Shown: one piece after another, positions 59,880 through 64,000 of the stretch
Position numbering within the stretch: the stretch's first letter is position 1
Layout: each line of letters begins with the position of its first letter
Assembly: GCF_013523055.1 (NCBI RefSeq)
Contig: NZ_JAAMQM010000012.1
Coordinates: 141,155-205,154, forward strand
DNA: 64,000 bases
Direction: 5' to 3'
DNA from: Pseudomonas capeferrum
Lineage (GTDB): Bacteria > Pseudomonadota > Gammaproteobacteria > Pseudomonadales > Pseudomonadaceae
Program-made: the position numbers and the translations under genes
Notes under the pieces: model-generated
Told to the model about the DNA's origin: nothing
The model's input: the letters and a program-made list of their open reading frames with translations, nothing else
Databases searched by the model: none

Positions 59880-61073
59880 TTATTCGATTACTTTTGCTAC
59901 AACACCGGCGCCGACGGTACGACCGCCTTCACGGATGGCGAAACGCAGACCGTCTTCCATTGCGATGGTTTTGATCAGGGTAACAGTCATCTGAATGTTA
60001 TCGCCTGGCATTACCATTTCAACGCCTTCCGGCAGTTCGCAGTTACCGGTCACGTCAGTGGTACGGAAGTAGAACTGTGGACGGTAGCCTTTGAAGAACG
60101 GAGTGTGACGACCGCCTTCTTCTTTCGACAGAACGTAAACTTCCGCGGTGAACTTGGTGTGCGGCTTGACCGAACCTGGCTTGACCAGAACCTGACCACG
60201 CTCGACGTCGTCACGCTTGGTGCCACGCAGCAGCACGCCGCAGTTCTCGCCAGCACGACCTTCGTCCAGCAGCTTGCGGAACATCTCAACACCGGTGCAG
60301 GTGGTGGTGGTGGTGTCACGCAGACCAACGATTTCCAGAGAGTCCTGAACGCGAACGATACCACGCTCGATACGACCGGTCACAACGGTACCACGGCCCG
60401 AGATCGAGAAGACGTCTTCGATTGGCATCAGGAATGGCTTGTCGATAGCACGCTCTGGCTCTGGGATGTAGCTGTCCAGAGTTTCCACCAGCTTCTTGAC
60501 AGCGGTGGTGCCCATTTCGTTGTCGTCTTTGCCTTCCAGCGCCATACGAGCCGAACCGATGATGATCGGAGTGTCGTCGCCTGGGAAGTCGTAGGTGGAC
60601 AGCAGGTCGCGAACTTCCATCTCGACCAGTTCCAGCAGCTCGGCGTCGTCTACCAGGTCAGCCTTGTTCAGGAAGACCACGATGTACGGAACGCCAACCT
60701 GACGGGACAGCAGGATGTGCTCACGGGTTTGTGGCATCGGACCATCGGCGGCCGAGCAAACCAGGATCGCGCCGTCCATCTGGGCAGCACCGGTGATCAT
60801 GTTCTTCACGTAGTCAGCGTGACCTGGGCAGTCAACGTGAGCGTAGTGACGAACGCTGGAATCGTACTCGACGTGAGCGGTGTTGATGGTGATACCGCGA
60901 GCTTTTTCTTCCGGAGCACTGTCGATCTTGTCGAAATCGACGCGAGCCGAACCGAAGACTTCGGCGCAAACGCGAGTCAGAGCTGCAGTCAGCGTAGTCT
61001 TACCATGGTCAACATGACCGATAGTACCAACGTTGACGTGCGGCTTGTTACGTTCGAACTTTTCCTTAGCCAT
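59880..61073 (-). CDS. tufB: Elongation factor Tu (copy 2)
   Basis: 397 residues, [26 protein letters not shown]. The second EF-Tu gene, downstream of three tRNA genes, so it is part of the tRNA-Tyr/Gly/Thr-tufB unit. By eye it is identical in bases to tufA over about 949 positions (59905-60853), with clear differences at both ends. ATG 61073 is the family start; the frame to 61199 runs through tRNA-Thr. Confidence 0.99.
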   Translation of the reverse strand: MAKEKFERNKPHVNVGTIGHVDHGKTTLTAALTRVCAEVFGSARVDFDKIDSAPEEKARGITINTAHVEYDSSVRHYAHVDCPGHADYVKNMITGAAQMDGAILVCSAADGPMPQTREHILLSRQVGVPYIVVFLNKADLVDDAELLELVEMEVRDLLSTYDFPGDDTPIIIGSARMALEGKDDNEMGTTAVKKLVETLDSYIPEPERAIDKPFLMPIEDVFSISGRGTVVTGRIERGIVRVQDSLEIVGLRDTTTTTCTGVEMFRKLLDEGRAGENCGVLLRGTKRDDVERGQVLVKPGSVKPHTKFTAEVYVLSKEEGGRHTPFFKGYRPQFYFRTTDVTGNCELPEGVEMVMPGDNIQMTVTLIKTIAMEDGLRFAIREGGRTVGAGVVAKVIE

Positions 61074-61154
61074 CAGGACAATCCTCCGCAGAAGAAAAAC
61101 AATCGTTACCGCTGATAAAACAAAGGCAGATATTTTCATATCTGCCTTGTCATA

Positions 61155-61230
61155 TGGAGCTCTTGAGCGGACTTGAACCGCTGACCTCACCCTTACCAAG
61201 GGTGTGCTCTACCAACTGAGCTACAAGAGC
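61155..61230 (-). tRNA. thrT: tRNA-Thr (anticodon GGT)
   Basis: 76 bases with anticodon GGT (CCTTGGTAAGG), acceptor GCTCTTG / CAAGAGC and encoded CCA. It stands 81 bases before tufB. Confidence 0.97.
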
Positions 61231-61256
61231 GAACCTCTGTGCAAAAACAGCAAACT

Positions 61257-61330
<74 letters not shown>

Positions 61331-61353
61331 GGAGCGTGCAGCTCTCGCTTAAC

Positions 61354-61438
61354 TGGTGGAGGGAGAAGGATTCGAACCTTCGAAGTCGTAGACGTCAGAT
61401 TTACAGTCTGATCCCTTTGGCCGCTCGGGAACCCCTCC
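61354..61438 (-). tRNA. tyrU: tRNA-Tyr (anticodon GTA)
   Basis: 85 bases with anticodon GTA (ACTGTAAAT), a long class II variable arm, acceptor GGAGGGG and encoded CCA. It is the first gene of the tRNA-tufB unit. Confidence 0.97.
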
Positions 61439-61452
61439 ATAACGTGGGCGGC

Positions 61453-61481
61453 ATTTTCAACTCTTGCCGTCCTACTGTCAA
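61453..61481 (-). promoter_or_regulatory. Promoter of the tRNA-Tyr/Gly/Thr-tufB unit
   Basis: Minus strand: -35 TTGACA (61481-61476), 17-base spacer, -10 GAAAAT (61458-61453), followed by GCCGCCC. A perfect -35 and a GC-rich start are typical of stable-RNA promoters under ppGpp control. The start would lie just ahead of tRNA-Tyr. Confidence 0.8.
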
Positions 61482-61582
61482 GCTTTTTCTCATTTAAATC
61501 TTGAGGTTAGCTACCTTGACAGCTGCTTCCGGTATCGCCACCTAAGTGGTGTTCCCTGTGAAGCGGGCGCCATTCTATCAAG

Positions 61583-62008
61583 CTATTCGCGAGTTGCAAT
61601 ACCCTCGCATAAAATAATTTTTCGTTTTAAGTCTTTGAAATCGTTGAGAAGAGTCGAGAGAACGGTTTCGTCCAACAAACGCTCGCCTTCTGCGGATACC
61701 TTGAGCCATAACCCGCTAGCCCCCGGGACCTGTCCGGCCACCTGTGTAGTCGGGATATCGAGCGTAACCAGGCGCTGGCGTAGCGCCTCAAGCTGTTCTC
61801 GCCCGGACAGCCCGCCGACGATCAGGCATTCGTCGCGACGCCGAGGAGGTGCTCCGGCTCCCGTTTCACGCAGCAAGCGTATTTCCTGCTGACTCCCTTT
61901 ATATAGAGTGAGAGGAGCGACTTCCTTCACTCTCAGGGGTGCTTCTTGCAAATGCCATGCGTAGTAGACGATGTTGAGCACAACCAGGAGCAGAAACAAC
62001 CAGCGCAT
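61583..62008 (-). CDS. Small membrane-anchored protein, possibly SPOR-like
   Basis: 141 residues. One N-terminal membrane anchor (MRWLFLLLVVLNIVYYAW), then a soluble part. The stretch ECLIVGGLSGREQLEALRQRLVTLDIPTTQVAG has the rhythm of a SPOR (peptidoglycan-binding) fold, but the match is weak. It begins seven bases after coaX, so it is in the birA-coaX operon; a gene of this size is found at the same place in P. aeruginosa (PA4278 from memory). Function unknown. Confidence 0.8.
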   Translation of the reverse strand: MRWLFLLLVVLNIVYYAWHLQEAPLRVKEVAPLTLYKGSQQEIRLLRETGAGAPPRRRDECLIVGGLSGREQLEALRQRLVTLDIPTTQVAGQVPGASGLWLKVSAEGERLLDETVLSTLLNDFKDLKRKIILCEGIATRE

Positions 62009-62015
62009 AAATACC

Positions 62016-62765
62016 TCAGCTCAATGGGCACGCCATGGCCAAACCAACGAATACCAGGTCAGGCACGACACGAGCCTGCGGCACTGCGCCCTTGACCAAC
62101 GGTGCATCTCCTCCCGTAAGAAATACTGTGAACTGGTCACCCCACAGGGACTCTGCCTGCTGGATCTGTACCTTGGCGAAACCTTGCAACATGAGAACGC
62201 AACCGCGCTCGACGGCTTCTACCGTCGAGCGACCAGGTGCCAGGCTGATCATCGCACGCTCGGCCGAAGCATCATCGTAGCGGATACGCCTGGTATGGGT
62301 GCGTAGCTGACTGCGCATCAAGGGCATGCCTGGGCATATGTAGCCACCTAGGTGTTCGCCATTGGCGGCCACGAAATCTGCCTTGGCTGCCGTACCGAAA
62401 TCAAGAACCAGACAGGCGCCTTTAGCTAGGTGAAACCCGCCTAGCGCGCCCAACCAACGGTCCATGCCCAGGCGCTGGAAGTCGGCGTAGCCATTTTGCA
62501 CACCTGCCATTTCCTGAACAGGTAGCGCGACCTGGGTAGTCACGCCAAAATTTTCGCTCAGCAAGGCACAGAGAGCTGCTGTCTCTTCCTCACTGCGTAC
62601 GCTGACCATTCTGCAAGCGCGCAGCTTGGACCCTGCGAGCACTCCCACAGCTGTAACCAGGGCATTGTCCGAATCAACGATACCACCGTCGACAATCGTG
62701 GCATCCGCCAGGTGGATGACTCGCCACTTGATAAAGCTATTACCGCAATCGAGCTCAAGAATCAT
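62016..62765 (-). CDS. coaX: Type III pantothenate kinase
   Basis: 249 residues, [21 protein letters not shown]. It phosphorylates pantothenate, the first step to coenzyme A. Marks of the type III (ASKHA-fold) enzyme are the phosphate loop [10 protein letters not shown], the central [11 protein letters not shown] and the C-terminal [11 protein letters not shown]. It overlaps birA by 11 bases. Pseudomonas commonly uses this type instead of CoaA. Confidence 0.96.
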   Translation of the reverse strand: MILELDCGNSFIKWRVIHLADATIVDGGIVDSDNALVTAVGVLAGSKLRACRMVSVRSEEETAALCALLSENFGVTTQVALPVQEMAGVQNGYADFQRLGMDRWLGALGGFHLAKGACLVLDFGTAAKADFVAANGEHLGGYICPGMPLMRSQLRTHTRRIRYDDASAERAMISLAPGRSTVEAVERGCVLMLQGFAKVQIQQAESLWGDQFTVFLTGGDAPLVKGAVPQARVVPDLVFVGLAMACPLS

Positions 62766-63714
62766 TGCGCAACCTCAAACTGAGCTCTCCACCGCTGAAG
62801 CTCTTTTCAACACCGTCGATTTCAAGCCGTAAACCACCCTGCCCGTCTACGCCCAGCACCACTCCGTTGATCTGCGTGCTACCTGCAATCAATGAGACCG
62901 ACCGACCCTGCCATAGGTGTGCTCGCTCCCACTCTTCCTGGATCGCCGCAAAGCCATAGCGACGATGGCGCGCCAATTCATGTTGGAGCTGTTGATTAAG
63001 CAATGCGACAACCCGGTTCCGATCCACGATAGCCCCCGTTTCTCGTCGCAGCGAAGTCCATTGTTGATCAACCTGGTCATTGACCTGCATATTCACGTTA
63101 ATGCCGATTCCCAGCACCACATGACAGACGTCGGCAGGATCACCTACCAACTCCAGCAGGATACCGGCGATCTTCTGGTTACCGACCAGCACATCATTGG
63201 GCCATTTGAGCCCCGCTCCATTTACACCGAGCGCCTCCAGAACACGCATGACCGAAAGCCCCACCACGAGGCTCAAACCCTCGAGCTGACGCATGCCACC
63301 TTCAATTCTTAAAACCAAGCTGTAATAGAGGTTTTCAGCAAAGGGGCTGACCCACTGCCGGCCACGACGGCCGCGACCTGCACTTTGGCGCTCCGCGAGC
63401 ACCAGAAAAGGCGCAGCTTGTCCCGAGGCTATGCAGCGCAGTGCCTCGGCATTCGTAGAGTCAATCGACTCATGGATAAAAACCGGCCACAGGCCCCCAT
63501 GTGAATGCTCGCTGATGCGTTCCAGTTCGAGGAGCGCCAGGGGCATAGCCAATTGATAGCCGCGTCCACGCACCTTGTGCACGACAAGGCCCAATTCACT
63601 CTCAAGGTGCTGCAACTGCTTCCAGATGGCGCTACGGCTTACCCCCAGGGCAACACCCAGGTCTTGGCCGGAATGAAAACGACCATCCTTGAGGAGATTC
63701 AACAACTTCAGCAT
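62755..63714 (-). CDS. birA: Biotin--protein ligase / biotin operon repressor
   Basis: 319 residues. An N-terminal winged helix (residues 1-60, [19 protein letters not shown]) suggests it also represses bio genes. The ligase core has the ATP/biotin loop GRGRRGR (113-119) and [18 protein letters not shown] with the catalytic Lys. I prefer ATG 63714 ([16 protein letters not shown]); an in-frame start at 63744 adds ten residues not typical of the family. It overlaps coaX, so the two cofactor genes are coupled. Confidence 0.96.
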   Translation of the reverse strand: MLKLLNLLKDGRFHSGQDLGVALGVSRSAIWKQLQHLESELGLVVHKVRGRGYQLAMPLALLELERISEHSHGGLWPVFIHESIDSTNAEALRCIASGQAAPFLVLAERQSAGRGRRGRQWVSPFAENLYYSLVLRIEGGMRQLEGLSLVVGLSVMRVLEALGVNGAGLKWPNDVLVGNQKIAGILLELVGDPADVCHVVLGIGINVNMQVNDQVDQQWTSLRRETGAIVDRNRVVALLNQQLQHELARHRRYGFAAIQEEWERAHLWQGRSVSLIAGSTQINGVVLGVDGQGGLRLEIDGVEKSFSGGELSLRLRNDS

Positions 63715-63880
63715 GCCAGACTCGACTCCGAATAAGGCAGGCATGATAGCTACGCACCGATCGATTGCATAGGAAAAGGGACTTAAGCGGCAGGATGGCT
63801 AAAACCCCGCGGACAAGGAAAGCCTTGATCTTGATAGCACTACGGGGCGTAAACAGGGAAAAGTCAAATACCGGAAAAGA

Positions 63881-63916
63881 CAAAACCCCTACCTGCTTGC
63901 GCAGATAGGGGTTTTG
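63881..63916 (-). terminator. Terminator of the rRNA operon
   Basis: A long stem (CAAAACCCCTA / TAGGGGTTTTG with CTG/CAG inside) lies directly after the 5S gene on the minus strand, with a TTTTG run. Confidence 0.88.
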
Positions 63917-63926
63917 CGAAATGAAT

Positions 63927-64000
63927 CTTGACGATGACCTACTCTCACATGGAGAAGCTCCACACTACCATCGGCGATGCATCGTTTCACTGCTGAGTTC
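63927..64000 (-). rRNA. rrf: 5S ribosomal RNA (3' part; continues past the window)
   Basis: The last 74 bases match the 3' part of Pseudomonas 5S rRNA on the minus strand (GAACTCAG...GTGAAACGATGC, CGCCGATGGTAGTGTGG and GTGAGAGTAGGTCATCG). The 5' end and the rest of the rRNA operon lie outside the window. It shows that the birA group stands just downstream of an rRNA operon. Confidence 0.95.

Overview
The window is chromosomal DNA from a Pseudomonas of the P. putida / P. aeruginosa type. Evidence is the high GC content, the OprG-like porin, the order katA - ftnA - uvrA - MFS - ssb, and the tRNA-Tyr/Gly/Thr - tufB - tRNA-Trp - secE - nusG - rpl - rpoBC arrangement. From memory the gene order matches the region around PA4232-PA4280 of P. 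aeruginosa and PP_0435-PP_0507 of P. putida; no database was searched.

Layout. (1) 1-3076, plus strand: a zinc-type operon with a His-rich DUF2796 protein (5' end outside the window), an ABC ATPase, an FtsX-like permease and a DUF3299 protein, followed by oprG with an ANR-type box. (2) 3937-5749, minus: two overlapping sugar-nucleotide epimerase/reductase genes. (3) 5750-11256: an unexplained stretch, a broken TSUP permease, an alpha/beta hydrolase, an XRE-type regulator divergent from an alanine/sodium symporter, and a type I asparaginase. (4) 11355-20523, all minus: a complete selenocysteine module, fdoG (with an in-frame UGA and a bSECIS hairpin) - fdoH - fdoI - fdhE - selA - selB - tRNA-Sec, preceded by an ANR-type promoter. 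Only selD is missing from the module here. (5) 20849-22066: an MFS pseudogene with two frameshifts and a stop. (6) 22206-29257: ssb, a YajR-like MFS transporter, uvrA, ferritin ftnA and catalase katA. (7) 29432-59704, all minus: an almost unbroken transcription/translation superoperon (secE nusG, rplKAJL rpoBC, rpsLG fusA tufA, the S10, spc and alpha operons). It includes the small genes rpmD and rpmJ. (8) 59749-64000, minus: tRNA-Trp, tufB, tRNA-Thr, -Gly and -Tyr, a small unknown membrane-anchored protein, coaX, birA, and the 3' part of a 5S rRNA that ends an rRNA operon.

How the genes work together. Region 7 builds the ribosome, RNA polymerase and Sec translocon. Clear sigma70-like promoters with GC-rich starts and intrinsic terminators divide it into transcription units. 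Region 4 makes and selenates a respiratory formate dehydrogenase that feeds electrons to the quinone pool and is probably oxygen-controlled through ANR. Region 6 groups DNA repair, peroxide removal and iron storage.

Most of the window is conserved housekeeping DNA. I found no convincing new system. The observations most worth checking are regulatory (two ANR boxes, a palindrome over the S10 promoter, hairpins inside or between ribosomal operons), evolutionary (tuf gene conversion, two pseudogenes), and one repeat-rich stretch at 5750-6239 that I cannot explain.
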